From positions 1 through 16,779 of the forward strand of contig JBDTLC010000028.1 in the NCBI GenBank assembly GCA_039935015.1: DNA of 16,779 nucleotides, read 5' to 3'. The translations under genes and the position numbers were made by a program. The notes under the pieces were generated by a model. It did not search any database and had not been told where the DNA came from. It saw nothing but the letters and a program-made list of their open reading frames with translations. Below are positions 1 through 7,209 of this stretch, piece after piece (within the stretch, counting starts at the first letter, position 1; the number at the start of each line of letters is the position of its first letter). Source of the stretch: Paralcaligenes sp039935015. Its GTDB lineage: Bacteria > Pseudomonadota > Gammaproteobacteria > Burkholderiales > Burkholderiaceae_B.

Positions 1-421
1 ACGGGCTGATGCGATGGTTAATGATGAAATAATCCACCGGGTGAAAAACCGAGTTGCCTGCTCCGCCCACGACAGCCGCCAGCATCAGCATGGTATAACC
101 CCCCGACAAGCCGATCAGAACGCCTGAAACCACAAAACATGCCAGGCCAAAACGCAGCACGGGAGTCGGGCCAACCCGGTCGACAATGAACCCGGACGAT
201 GCCTGCCCTAGACACGAGACCAGAAAGAAAGCCGATGCGAGCAAGCCCAGCATGACGAAGTCGTAGCCATACTCGGCTGCGAGCGACAAATACAGAGTGG
301 GCAGCACCAGCTGGAAGAAATGGGAGCAGGAGTGCGCCGCGCCAACGAGGCTGATAATGGACCAGTCTTTGCGTTTTAATGCAGGACTATCGTCAGGCGG
401 ATTAAGGATGGCAGCGGTCAT
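1..421 (-). CDS. MFS transporter, N-terminal part (cut by window edge)
   Basis: Reading the minus strand from an ATG at 421 gives 140 open codons that run off the left edge, so only the N-terminal third is visible. After a short hydrophilic leader (about residues 1-20) come hydrophobic segments near 21-48, 54-80, 87-106 and 109 onward. The loop after the second segment has the MFS motif A pattern (GFIVDRVGPTP, residues 77-87). The HPVDYFIIN stretch (127-135) resembles the fosmidomycin-resistance-like (FsR) branch of the major facilitator superfamily. It is therefore an inner-membrane secondary transporter; the substrate cannot be told. No clear Shine-Dalgarno precedes the ATG, but no earlier in-frame start was seen in the gap to pgsA. 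It lies 45 bp beyond the pgsA stop in the same direction and could be read through from that operon. Confidence 0.8.
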   Translation of the reverse strand, partial: MTAAILNPPDDSPALKRKDWSIISLVGAAHSCSHFFQLVLPTLYLSLAAEYGYDFVMLGLLASAFFLVSCLGQASSGFIVDRVGPTPVLRFGLACFVVSGVLIGLSGGYTMLMLAAVVGGAGNSVFHPVDYFIINHRISP

Positions 422-423
422 GG

Positions 424-453
424 CAAAAATAGGAAAGACGCGTTGATCGACGC
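424..453 (-). terminator. weak terminator-like hairpin after pgsA
   Basis: In the 45-bp gap between pgsA and the MFS gene, GCGT (440-443) pairs with ACGC (450-453). On the minus strand this is followed by a broken T-rich run (TCTTTCCTATTTTT). The stem is only about 4-6 bp, so this may be an attenuator or nothing. Confidence 0.2.
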
Positions 454-466
454 AAACTGGCGAAAA

Positions 467-1033
467 TCAGGCGACCCTGTCGCGGATATCTGGCCATGCG
501 CGGCGCAGGTAATAACACATGGACCAAACCGTGAGGATCGCGGCAATAATAATCAGCACTTGACCCACCGCCTGTAGCGGCACGCCATATAAAGGGCGCC
601 AATACAAAAGACAGGGGATCGCCACCATTTGCGCCACCGTTTTGAACTTGCCCAGCCAATGCACGGCAACGCTGCCGCTGGCGCCGATCTTAGCCATCCA
701 TTCACGCAGCGCCGAAATGGTGATTTCGCGACCAATAATCACCAAAGCAATGAATAAATCGACGCGGTTCAAGCCCAGCAACACCAAAAGCGCCGCGCAC
801 ACCATGAGCTTATCGGCCACCGGATCTAGAAAGGCGCCGAACGACGAGGTCTGATTCCAGCGGCGAGCCAGCCAACCGTCAAGCCAGTCGGTCAGGGCCG
901 CCACAATAAAAGCCCCTGCAGCGACGGCGTCGCGCGCAGGCAACCAGTCGTGCGGAAGGTAAAACAAACCCACCACCAACGGGATCATGGCAATACGCAG
1001 CCAGGTCAGAAAAATTGGAAAGTTGATCGGCAT
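467..1033 (-). CDS. pgsA: CDP-diacylglycerol--glycerol-3-phosphate 3-phosphatidyltransferase
   Basis: A 188-residue integral membrane enzyme that transfers the phosphatidyl group from CDP-diacylglycerol to glycerol-3-phosphate, giving phosphatidylglycerophosphate, the precursor of phosphatidylglycerol and cardiolipin. The CDP-alcohol phosphatidyltransferase signature D-x2-D-G-x2-A-R-x8-G-x3-D-x3-D is complete: D49, D52, G53, A56, R57, G66, D70 and D74, the metal- and substrate-binding residues. Hydrophobic helices lie near 8-26, 36-50, 76-104 and 150-172. The open frame extends upstream to 1153, but that part overlaps uvrC and is not family-like; the ATG at 1033 gives the usual N-terminus (MPINFPIFLTWLRI) and normal length. 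No strong Shine-Dalgarno is seen. It starts 16 bp after the uvrC stop, a common betaproteobacterial pairing, so it is probably cotranscribed. Confidence 0.95.
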   Translation of the reverse strand: MPINFPIFLTWLRIAMIPLVVGLFYLPHDWLPARDAVAAGAFIVAALTDWLDGWLARRWNQTSSFGAFLDPVADKLMVCAALLVLLGLNRVDLFIALVIIGREITISALREWMAKIGASGSVAVHWLGKFKTVAQMVAIPCLLYWRPLYGVPLQAVGQVLIIIAAILTVWSMCYYLRRAWPDIRDRVA

Positions 1034-1049
1034 AATGAGCAATACTACA

Positions 1050-2873
1050 TCATCGCAAGGCCTGATAGATGCGTTCAGCCAACTCGGGCGATATGCCATC
1101 CACCGATCCCAGATCATCGACGCTGGCATCGACCACTCCGGAAAACCCACCAAAACGCGCCAACAATTTTTGGCGACGCTTGGCGCCTACGCCGTCGATC
1201 TCTTCAAGCCGGGACACATTGCGAGACCGGGCGCGCTGCGCGCGCATGCCGGTGATGGCAAATCGGTGTGCCTCATCACGGATCTGAGCCACCAGCATCA
1301 ATGCCGCCGACTCGATGCCCAGGGCCACAGGGGAACGCCCATCGACAAACACCAAGGTCTCCAGCCCAACCTTGCGCCCTTCCCCTTTAGCTACGCCGAC
1401 AATGGTGTGTGTATCCAGTCCCAACTCTACAAATACCTGGCGGGCCACTTCAACCTGGCCACGGCCCCCATCAATGAGCGCAATGTCAGGCATCACCGCC
1501 TGCCCATCAGCCACGCGGGTAAAGCGCCGCGTCAGCACTTGTCTCATCGCGGCATAATCGTCACCCGGCGTAATCCCCGCAATGTTGTAACGCCTGTACA
1601 AAGAGGGCTGCATGGCGTGCTGCCTATAGACCACGCAGGAGGCCTGTGTGGCCTCTCCGGCGGTATGGCTGATATCGAAGCATTCGATGTGCATGGCGTC
1701 GAGCGCTACTTCGTCGGTATCCATGTCCAGCGCCGTCGCCAGCGCCAAAGTGCGAGCCGCCCTCGCGCTGGATTCGGACAGCAAGTGGGCTAGCGCCAGT
1801 TCGGCATTCTTCATCGCCTGAGTGAGCCACGTCTTGCGTATTCCCTGAGGCCGAGTCAACAAACGAGTTTTGACCCCGGTCTGTTCTGCCAGCAGGTGCA
1901 TGAGGTCCGGGTCGGCAAGCGGATGCGAGCACACCAACACGGATGGCATGGCGCTGTCGGGATAGTGCTGGCCCATAAATGCCGCTAATACATCACCCGC
2001 GCTATCATCGTTCGTATGCGTCGGAAAAAATGGCTTATCGCCCAGATGTCGACCACCCCGCACCATGGCCAGGTTGACGCATACGCGCCCTCCTGCCTGC
2101 GCAATCGCGATCACATCAACATCGTCATCACCTATTTTTTCCATGGTTTGCTGCTGCAGCACACGGGCCAGTGCGCCCATCTGGTCGCGCAGCACGGCCG
2201 CTTGCTCAAATTGCATTGCCGCCGATGCTTGCCGCATGCGCGCATCGATATCCTGCATAACCTCTTTGGCACGGCCATCGAGAAAACGCACGGCACGCTC
2301 CACGTCGGCTTGATAATTCTCGGGTGAAATCAGGCCTACACACGGAGCCGAACAGCGCCCAATTTGATAAAGCAGGCAGGGCCGCGAGCGATTTGCGAAC
2401 ACATTATCTTCGCAGGTTCTCAGGCGAAACACCCGCTGCAGAATCTGGATGGTTTCGCGCACTGCCCAAGAATTGGGATAGGGACCAAAATATCGCCCGC
2501 GTCCGCTCGTGGAACCTCGGTAATAGGCAATGCGTGGCGCCACATGATCCGTAATGGCCAGATAAGGATATGATTTATCGTCGCGAAACAGAATGTTGTA
2601 GCGCGGCTTCAAACTTTTAATCAGATTATTTTCGAGCAGCAGCGCTTCGGCCTCCGAGCGCGTCACAGTCACCTCGATGCGCACTACCCGCGTCACCATC
2701 TGGGCGATCCGGGGGCTGGCAAGCGTGGTCCGAAAGTACGACGAAACACGTTTTTTCAGGTCCCGCGCCTTGCCCACATACAGGACCTCACCCGCCGCAT
2801 CGATATGCCGGTACACGCCCGGCAGATGAGGCAAGTCAGCCAGAAATGATTTGAGGTTGAAGTCGTCGGGCAT
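1050..2873 (-). CDS. uvrC: UvrABC system protein C (excinuclease subunit)
   Basis: Dual-incision nuclease of nucleotide excision repair: recruited to the UvrB-DNA complex, it cuts both sides of a lesion. With the start at 2873 it has 607 residues, normal for the family. It carries an N-terminal GIY-YIG domain (GVY at 19-21, YVGKARDLKKR near 32-42, metal-binding Glu in LLLENNL near 81), four cysteines at 154, 166, 174 and 178 in the spacing reported for the UvrC [4Fe-4S] cluster, a UVR helix pair near 205-240 that contacts UvrB, an RNase H-like nuclease domain (ECFDISH near 397-403, LIDGGRGQ near 466-473, IRDEAHRFA near 531-539), and a C-terminal helix-hairpin-helix. An earlier ATG at 2888 adds five residues; MPDDFNLKSFL looks like the native start of Bordetella-type homologues, but neither start has a good Shine-Dalgarno. 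It overlaps the end of nagZ. Confidence 0.96.
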   Translation of the reverse strand: MPDDFNLKSFLADLPHLPGVYRHIDAAGEVLYVGKARDLKKRVSSYFRTTLASPRIAQMVTRVVRIEVTVTRSEAEALLLENNLIKSLKPRYNILFRDDKSYPYLAITDHVAPRIAYYRGSTSGRGRYFGPYPNSWAVRETIQILQRVFRLRTCEDNVFANRSRPCLLYQIGRCSAPCVGLISPENYQADVERAVRFLDGRAKEVMQDIDARMRQASAAMQFEQAAVLRDQMGALARVLQQQTMEKIGDDDVDVIAIAQAGGRVCVNLAMVRGGRHLGDKPFFPTHTNDDSAGDVLAAFMGQHYPDSAMPSVLVCSHPLADPDLMHLLAEQTGVKTRLLTRPQGIRKTWLTQAMKNAELALAHLLSESSARAARTLALATALDMDTDEVALDAMHIECFDISHTAGEATQASCVVYRQHAMQPSLYRRYNIAGITPGDDYAAMRQVLTRRFTRVADGQAVMPDIALIDGGRGQVEVARQVFVELGLDTHTIVGVAKGEGRKVGLETLVFVDGRSPVALGIESAALMLVAQIRDEAHRFAITGMRAQRARSRNVSRLEEIDGVGAKRRQKLLARFGGFSGVVDASVDDLGSVDGISPELAERIYQALR

Positions 2874-3903
2874 ATTGATAACGTTCATTGGCCTGCAAAG
2901 AGTCCCAATCCAGCGCGGGCCGCAAAGGCGCCAGACGGCGAATCCGATTCACCGATTCGACAGGATGATCGACAGCCAGACGTCCCAGCAGATCATCCGC
3001 CATATCCGGGCGATTGCATACCAGCACCATATCGCAACCGGCGCTCAGGGCCGCCTGGGCACGAGCCAGAATATCGCCCGCTATCGTTGCTCCCTGCATG
3101 GTCAGATCGTCGGAGAACACCACCCCATCATAGGCCAAGTCATGGCGCAATACCGTCTGGATCCAATGGCGTGAAAACCCCGCGGGTTGTGGGTCGACAC
3201 TAGAATAGATAACATGAGCCGGCATCACCGAAGGCAGCACCATGTCGCCCAGCCACCCATACGGGGCTGCATCTTCTTGCATGATCTCGTCGAAACCTCG
3301 TGTGTCGACCGGAATCTCATGATGCGAATCTGCCTCAACCGCGCCATGCCCAGGGAAATGCTTACCGCAAGCAGCCATATCGGCCAGCATCAGGCCCTGT
3401 ATCAATGCTCGGGCCAACAAAGTGACTACGCGCGGATCACGATGAAACGCACGGTTGCCTATCACCTTGCTAACGCCATAGTCCAGATCCAGCACAGGCG
3501 TAAAACTCAGGTCGACCCCGCACGCGCGCAGCTCTGCGCCCAGGACATAACCCGTCTCGGTTGCCAGACGCATGGCGCCCAGCGAATCGCCCATCCATAT
3601 CTCACCAAACAGGCTCATTGCGGGAATCGGCGTGAAGCCATCTGTGCGGAAACGCTGCACCCGGCCACCCTCATGATCAACCGCAATCAGCAAAGGCTCA
3701 TCACGTTCGGCATGAATGGCCCGACACAAAGCCGTCAACTGCTTTCGATTTTCAAAGTTGCGGGCAAATAGAATCACGCCGCCCACCAGAGGATGGTGCA
3801 AGCGTCGTTTTTCCTGCGCCGTGAGTTTAATTCCGGCCACATCGACCATGACCGGCCCTGGAACCAGGCTCGAAGACTTCCTTTGCTTGGTCATTACGCT
3901 CAT
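2836..3903 (-). CDS. nagZ: beta-N-acetylhexosaminidase (glycoside hydrolase family 3)
   Basis: Cytoplasmic exo-glucosaminidase that removes N-acetylglucosamine from 1,6-anhydro-muropeptides in cell-wall recycling; its products influence AmpR-controlled beta-lactamase induction where that system exists. The 355-residue protein is one GH3 TIM barrel, typical of Gram-negative NagZ without a second domain. Diagnostic pieces are AVDHEGGRVQRF (74-85), the substrate-binding KHFPGHG (181-187), the mobile loop with the Asp-His dyad D192/H194, and FSDDLTM (263-269), whose first Asp (D265) is the expected nucleophile. There is no signal peptide. AGGAG lies only 3 nt before the ATG at 3903 and 12 nt before an in-frame ATG at 3894, so the start may be either. 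It follows acpS by 37 bp, and its 3' end overlaps uvrC by 38 bp or more. Confidence 0.95.
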   Translation of the reverse strand: MSVMTKQRKSSSLVPGPVMVDVAGIKLTAQEKRRLHHPLVGGVILFARNFENRKQLTALCRAIHAERDEPLLIAVDHEGGRVQRFRTDGFTPIPAMSLFGEIWMGDSLGAMRLATETGYVLGAELRACGVDLSFTPVLDLDYGVSKVIGNRAFHRDPRVVTLLARALIQGLMLADMAACGKHFPGHGAVEADSHHEIPVDTRGFDEIMQEDAAPYGWLGDMVLPSVMPAHVIYSSVDPQPAGFSRHWIQTVLRHDLAYDGVVFSDDLTMQGATIAGDILARAQAALSAGCDMVLVCNRPDMADDLLGRLAVDHPVESVNRIRRLAPLRPALDWDSLQANERYQYARRLQPQIISG

Positions 3904-3940
3904 TTACTCCTGCATCAATCAAAGCCAATTGGCGGCACTT

Positions 3941-4354
3941 TCACGATTTGGACTCGACGACAACAAACGCCGCCACCACATCGCTTTCGTCGGTCAGGGA
4001 AACATGTGCGACGCCAAACCGCTGGGCATACCAACTTGCCAGCGGCTCATCCAGGCTGACGCACGGGCGGCCGCTGGGTTCGTTCAACGTTTGCATGCGC
4101 GGCCAGGACATGGGATGGTGCATTCCCAAACCAATCGCTTTGGAAAAAGCCTCTTTAGCTGCAAAACGCGTCGCCAGAAACCGCAGCCCACGCTCACTGT
4201 CACGCTGATAGCGACCATGAAACTTTTCCAGCTCTTGCGCCCCTAAAATACGCTGCGCAAACCTCAAGCCATGACGAGCATAGGCACGCGCAATCCGATC
4301 CACGCTTAGTAAATCTACGCCAATACCCGCCACCTTGCCCGCCTGTGCCTGCAT
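3941..4354 (-). CDS. acpS: holo-[acyl-carrier-protein] synthase
   Basis: Transfers 4'-phosphopantetheine from CoA to the serine of acyl carrier protein, activating it for fatty acid synthesis. The 137-residue reading has the AcpS landmarks: GIGVDLLSVDRI (10-21) with the Mg-binding Asp at D14, and RFAAKEAFSKAIG (63-75) with Glu E68 and its lysines. The open frame runs back to a TTG at 4408, but those 18 residues are unlike the family; the ATG at 4354, with GGTGGA just upstream, gives normal AcpS length. It heads the run acpS-nagZ-uvrC-pgsA. In many proteobacteria pdxJ lies directly upstream of acpS; here the upstream neighbour is the end of the paa operon. That suggests a rearranged junction and means acpS needs its own promoter in the 230-bp gap. 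Confidence 0.93.
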   Translation of the reverse strand: MQAQAGKVAGIGVDLLSVDRIARAYARHGLRFAQRILGAQELEKFHGRYQRDSERGLRFLATRFAAKEAFSKAIGLGMHHPMSWPRMQTLNEPSGRPCVSLDEPLASWYAQRFGVAHVSLTDESDVVAAFVVVESKS

Positions 4355-4435
4355 GCTCCACCCAAAATTCGATAAACTCGCCCCTAGCAGTCCCCGGCGA
4401 CGTGTCAATTCGCATCATACCTTGCCATTTGGGGT

Positions 4436-4464
4436 AAAAAAAGCGTGTCACAGATCGTGACCAC
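4436..4464 (-). terminator. candidate terminator of the paa operon
   Basis: On the minus strand downstream of paaK, GTCAC (4461-4457) and GTGAC (4451-4447) form a 5-bp stem with a 5-nt loop. It can extend by two pairs across a bulge. Four bases later comes a run of seven T (4442-4436). It is the only hairpin plus T-run between paaK and acpS. The short stem and the 4-nt gap make this moderate. Confidence 0.4.
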
Positions 4465-4506
4465 TAAAATCTTTGACAGTGTAATCTGCAGGGATAGAGC
4501 ACCGAT

Positions 4507-4530
4507 GGCAGCCACAAGGGTTGCCGCTAC
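4507..4530 (-). repeat. REP-like palindrome, copy C
   Basis: On the minus strand: a GTAG head (4530-4527), one C, arm GGCAACC (4525-4519), loop CTTGT (4518-4514) and arm GGCTGCC (4513-4507), with one internal mismatch. The layout matches copies A and B near 12.7 kb. A 5' GTAG tetranucleotide next to an imperfect hairpin is the hallmark described for REP elements mobilised by REP-associated tyrosine transposases. No T-run follows, so it is not an obvious terminator. Confidence 0.6.
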
Positions 4531-4539
4531 AAAATCCGC

Positions 4540-4572
4540 CATGGCGCCAACAAGGTCTGCCATGACGCCTAC
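4540..4572 (-). repeat. REP-like palindrome, copy D (longer variant)
   Basis: Same orientation as copy C and 9 bp upstream of it in the minus direction. GTAG head (4572-4569), then GCGT, then the perfect arms CATGGC (4564-4559) and GCCATG (4545-4540). Inside these arms CC and GG flank TTGTT, echoing the loop of the other copies. It starts 12 bp after the paaK stop. Confidence 0.5.
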
Positions 4573-4584
4573 AAGAACCGGCCG

Positions 4585-5904
4585 TTACGATTTCGCCCGC
4601 TTGTCGATAACTCTGCGTGCCTTGCCAGTCAAAGTGCGTTCGATCAGACCGGCACCTTGTACCGTCACCCGAGCACTGATGCCTATAAAGTTCTTAACAG
4701 AAGCCTTGAGCTTGGCGCCCAGCGCTTCACGCCCGGCGGCCGTCAACTGATCGTGTTCGGGGCGCACCTCGGTCATGATTTCAAGCTCGTCCATATTCCC
4801 GCTACGCGTGAGTACCAGCTGATACTGAGCCGCCAGTTCGGGGATTTTCAGCACCAACTCTTCCACCTGCGTCGGGAACAGATTAACCCCGCGAACAATC
4901 AGCATATCGTCGCTACGCCCAGTAATTTTGTCGATGCGTCGCATACTGCGCGACGTGGGCGGCAACAAGCGTGTCAAATCGTGCGTACGATAGCGAATAA
5001 CCGGCATCGCTTCCCGCGTCAGCGAAGTAAACACCAGCTCACCGGCCTCCCCATCGGCCACGGGCTCACCGGTCTGAGGATTAATGATCTCGGGCAAAAA
5101 ATGGTCTTCCCACACCACCGGGCCGTCCTTGGATTCGACGCACTCCATGGCCACCCCTGGCCCCATGACCTCTGACAACCCATAGATATCGACCGCATCG
5201 ATGCCGCTGCGCATTTCAATGTCGCGACGCAACTGTCCCGTCCAGGGTTCCGCCCCGAAAATGCCTATACGCAACGAGCTCTTATGCGGGTCAACCCCCT
5301 GACGCTTCATTTCCTCGAGAATATTACAGAAATACGAAGGCGTGACCATAATGATGTTGGGCTCGAAATCACCAATCAGCTGCACCTGTTTCTCGGTTTG
5401 CCCACCCGACATCGGAATGACCGAACAGCCCAGGCGTTCCGCCCCATAGTGCGCGCCCAAGCCACCCGTAAACAAACCATAGCCGTAGGCCACCTGCACG
5501 ATATCGCCCGGGCGCCCGCCCGCGGCCCAGATGGAGCGGGCCACCAGATCGGACCAATTATTGATGTCATTCATCGTGTAGCCCACAACCGTCGGCTTGC
5601 CGGTCGTACCGCTCGATGCATGAATACGCACGACCTGTTCGCGCGGCACGGCAAACATCTTGAACGGATAGTTATCGCGCAAATCTTGTTTGCTCGTAAA
5701 CGGAAAACGCGTGATGTCCGACAACTGCTTCACGTCGCCAGGATGAACCCCGGCCGCATCGAACGCCTTTTTATAATGCGGCACATGCTCATACGCATGG
5801 TTTAGCGACCACTTCAAGCGTTCCAACTGCAGACTGTACAGTTCATCCTGGCTGGCGTGCTCGATCGCATCGCGACCCGCCTTGCTCGATTTCACTTCAG
5901 ACAT
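4585..5904 (-). CDS. paaK: phenylacetate--CoA ligase
   Basis: Adenylate-forming cytoplasmic enzyme (439 residues; E. coli PaaK has 437) that converts phenylacetate, ATP and CoA to phenylacetyl-CoA, the entry step of the aerobic hybrid pathway. Visible motifs are the P-loop SSGTTGKP (97-104), the aromatic- and adenine-site stretch YGLSEVMGPG (241-250), RYRTHDL (304-310), the hinge region GRSDDMLIVRG (329-339), and a C-terminal TGK with the likely catalytic lysine K428. The ATG at 5904 is chosen because AGGAG (5915-5911) lies 6 bp upstream; the longer frame to 5928 only adds residues inside paaI. The first 8 nt overlap the end of paaI, so translation is probably coupled. It is the last gene of the paa operon; REP-like palindromes and a candidate terminator follow. 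Confidence 0.97.
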   Translation of the reverse strand: MSEVKSSKAGRDAIEHASQDELYSLQLERLKWSLNHAYEHVPHYKKAFDAAGVHPGDVKQLSDITRFPFTSKQDLRDNYPFKMFAVPREQVVRIHASSGTTGKPTVVGYTMNDINNWSDLVARSIWAAGGRPGDIVQVAYGYGLFTGGLGAHYGAERLGCSVIPMSGGQTEKQVQLIGDFEPNIIMVTPSYFCNILEEMKRQGVDPHKSSLRIGIFGAEPWTGQLRRDIEMRSGIDAVDIYGLSEVMGPGVAMECVESKDGPVVWEDHFLPEIINPQTGEPVADGEAGELVFTSLTREAMPVIRYRTHDLTRLLPPTSRSMRRIDKITGRSDDMLIVRGVNLFPTQVEELVLKIPELAAQYQLVLTRSGNMDELEIMTEVRPEHDQLTAAGREALGAKLKASVKNFIGISARVTVQGAGLIERTLTGKARRVIDKRAKS

Positions 5905-6415
5905 TTCCCTCTCCTGCGGCAGACTCAAAATTGGTACAGGCCGTCTCGCCTACGACCACTCCTTTGATGCGATACGAGCGGCCACGGAATAACGCAATGC
6001 GCTTGCCATCCTGATTCGTCACCAGAATATCGTAGACGCCTGTGCGACCGGCCAGCGAGGCCTCCAGAGCATCGGCCGTCAACACATCGCCCAATAACCC
6101 GGGCGCCAGATAATCGATGGTGCAGCCCGAGGCCACCGTGGCCTGATTACGTGAATTGCAGGCAAACGCGAACGTGCTGTCGGCCAGAGCAAAGATGAAC
6201 CCACCATGACAGGTCTGATGGCCGTTCAACATGTCGGGACGCACCGTCATTTGCATACTCGCGCGGCCGGGCCCCACTTTGGTCAGGCTAATGCCCAGGC
6301 CCTGAGTGGCCTGGTCTTTATCGTACATAAACTGAGCAGACAGTTCGGCCAGCGCCTGTGGGTCTTCAGGCAGGCGAGAAGAATCGAACGCCATGCCTGA
6401 TTGAGCTGAATTCAT
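5897..6415 (-). CDS. paaI: hydroxyphenylacetyl-CoA thioesterase
   Basis: Hotdog-fold acyl-CoA thioesterase. In E. coli PaaI hydrolyses ring-hydroxylated phenylacetyl-CoA and is thought to free CoA from dead-end intermediates. The core is clear: MLNGHQTCHGG (62-72), then D79 in ALADSTFAFACNS (77-88), the expected catalytic Asp, then the GRTGVYDI and ALFRGRSYRI strands. At 172 residues it is longer than E. coli PaaI (about 140), with some 20 extra N-terminal residues and a 12-residue tail after GETA. The tail codons contain the paaK ribosome binding site and overlap the paaK start by 8 nt, so its sequence may be dictated by that signal. The start ATG shares one base with the paaG stop (TAATG) and has AAGGGA 5 nt upstream, supporting coupled translation; an internal ATG at residue 8 is possible. 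Confidence 0.94.
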   Translation of the reverse strand: MNSAQSGMAFDSSRLPEDPQALAELSAQFMYDKDQATQGLGISLTKVGPGRASMQMTVRPDMLNGHQTCHGGFIFALADSTFAFACNSRNQATVASGCTIDYLAPGLLGDVLTADALEASLAGRTGVYDILVTNQDGKRIALFRGRSYRIKGVVVGETACTNFESAAGEGNV

Positions 6416-7197
6416 TATTTTCCCTTGAAGGACGGCGCGCGCTTGGTCAAAAAAGCCGCGACCCCTTCGGCATAATCTTCAGTGCGGCCCAACTCGCGCA
6501 TCAAGTCACGCTCAAGATCTAGTTGCTCGTCGAGCGTATGGCTCAGGCTTTGGTTCATAGCGCGCTTGGTGAACGCCAGACCCTTGGTCGGGGCTGCGGC
6601 GAAATGCTCAGCCAGTTCGATCAGGCGCGCATCAAACGCATCGTCAGCCACACACTGCCATATCAGGCCCCATTGCGCAGCCTGCTCGGCGCTAAGTTTA
6701 TCGCCCAGCAAAGCCAGACCCATGGCGCGCGCTTGGCCCACAAGGCGCGGCAAGACATAAGTTCCGCCCGTATCGGGCAATAAGCCAAGGCGACAGAAAG
6801 GCTGAATAAAACTAGCCGACTGTTTGGCGATAACGATGTCACCCGCCAGCGCCAGGTTGGCGCCTGCTCCGGCGGCCACGCCGTTGACTCCGACCACCAC
6901 CGGCACGGGCAAAGCGCGCAGGCGCCGTACCAAGGGCGCATAATACCTTTCTATAGTGTCTCCGAGATCGACGGCTCCCGCCGCCATCTGGCGTTCGGAC
7001 AAATCCTGGCCAGCACAAAAACCACGGCCGCGACCGGTCAGCACCAGCACCCGCACCTCCGCGGCCTCGACCCGCGTAAGCGCCTGAGCCAAAGCGTTGT
7101 GCATGGTCGCAGTAAAACTGTTGAGCTTATCAGGACGATTAAGGGTAATTCGGGCGATACCGCGTTCAAGCTCGAATTGAATGCTTTCGTCAGTCAT
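6415..7197 (-). CDS. paaG: ring 1,2-epoxyphenylacetyl-CoA isomerase
   Basis: Crotonase-fold enzyme that converts ring 1,2-epoxyphenylacetyl-CoA to oxepin-CoA and also shifts double bonds in a later step. It has 260 residues (262 in E. coli) and aligns along its whole length. The oxyanion-hole segments are FCAGQDL (60-66) and VNGVAAGAGANLALAGD (104-120). The acidic residue D142 in LGLLPDTGGTY matches the catalytic Asp known for E. coli PaaG. The segment QLDLERDLMRELGRTEDYAEG near the C-terminus is typical of PaaG rather than of the hydratase PaaF. The start has GAGGA 7 nt upstream. It lies 12 bp after paaN and shares its last base with the first base of paaI. Confidence 0.95.
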   Translation of the reverse strand: MTDESIQFELERGIARITLNRPDKLNSFTATMHNALAQALTRVEAAEVRVLVLTGRGRGFCAGQDLSERQMAAGAVDLGDTIERYYAPLVRRLRALPVPVVVGVNGVAAGAGANLALAGDIVIAKQSASFIQPFCRLGLLPDTGGTYVLPRLVGQARAMGLALLGDKLSAEQAAQWGLIWQCVADDAFDARLIELAEHFAAAPTKGLAFTKRAMNQSLSHTLDEQLDLERDLMRELGRTEDYAEGVAAFLTKRAPSFKGK

Positions 7198-7209
7198 GAA
7201 ATGTCCTCG

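Noticed and set aside
440..453. Possible tRNA or structured RNA after pgsA, as seen in some relatives
   Set aside because: The gap is only 45 bp and shows no cloverleaf or CCA end; only a weak hairpin is present.
987..1793. Long plus-strand open frame of 268 codons opposite uvrC
   Set aside because: It lies antisense within uvrC, has no recognisable domain, and reads like the low-complexity shadow expected opposite a GC-rich gene.
4403..4442. Promoter-like boxes upstream of acpS: TTGACA at 4408-4403 and TATGAT at 4419-4414, both minus strand
   Set aside because: The two boxes are in the wrong order to form one promoter. TTGACA has no acceptable -10 at 16-18 bp, and TATGAT has only a poly-T stretch as -35. 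A promoter is likely somewhere here, but neither can be called.
4445..4750. Plus-strand open frame with repeated Ala-Met-Thr-Pro motifs
   Set aside because: The peptide repeat is only the translation of the REP-like palindromes 4507-4572, and the frame continues antisense into paaK.
6745..6756. Extra CCACAAGG core resembling the REP-like loop, within paaG
   Set aside because: It is inside a conserved coding stretch, with no GTAG head and no pairing arms.
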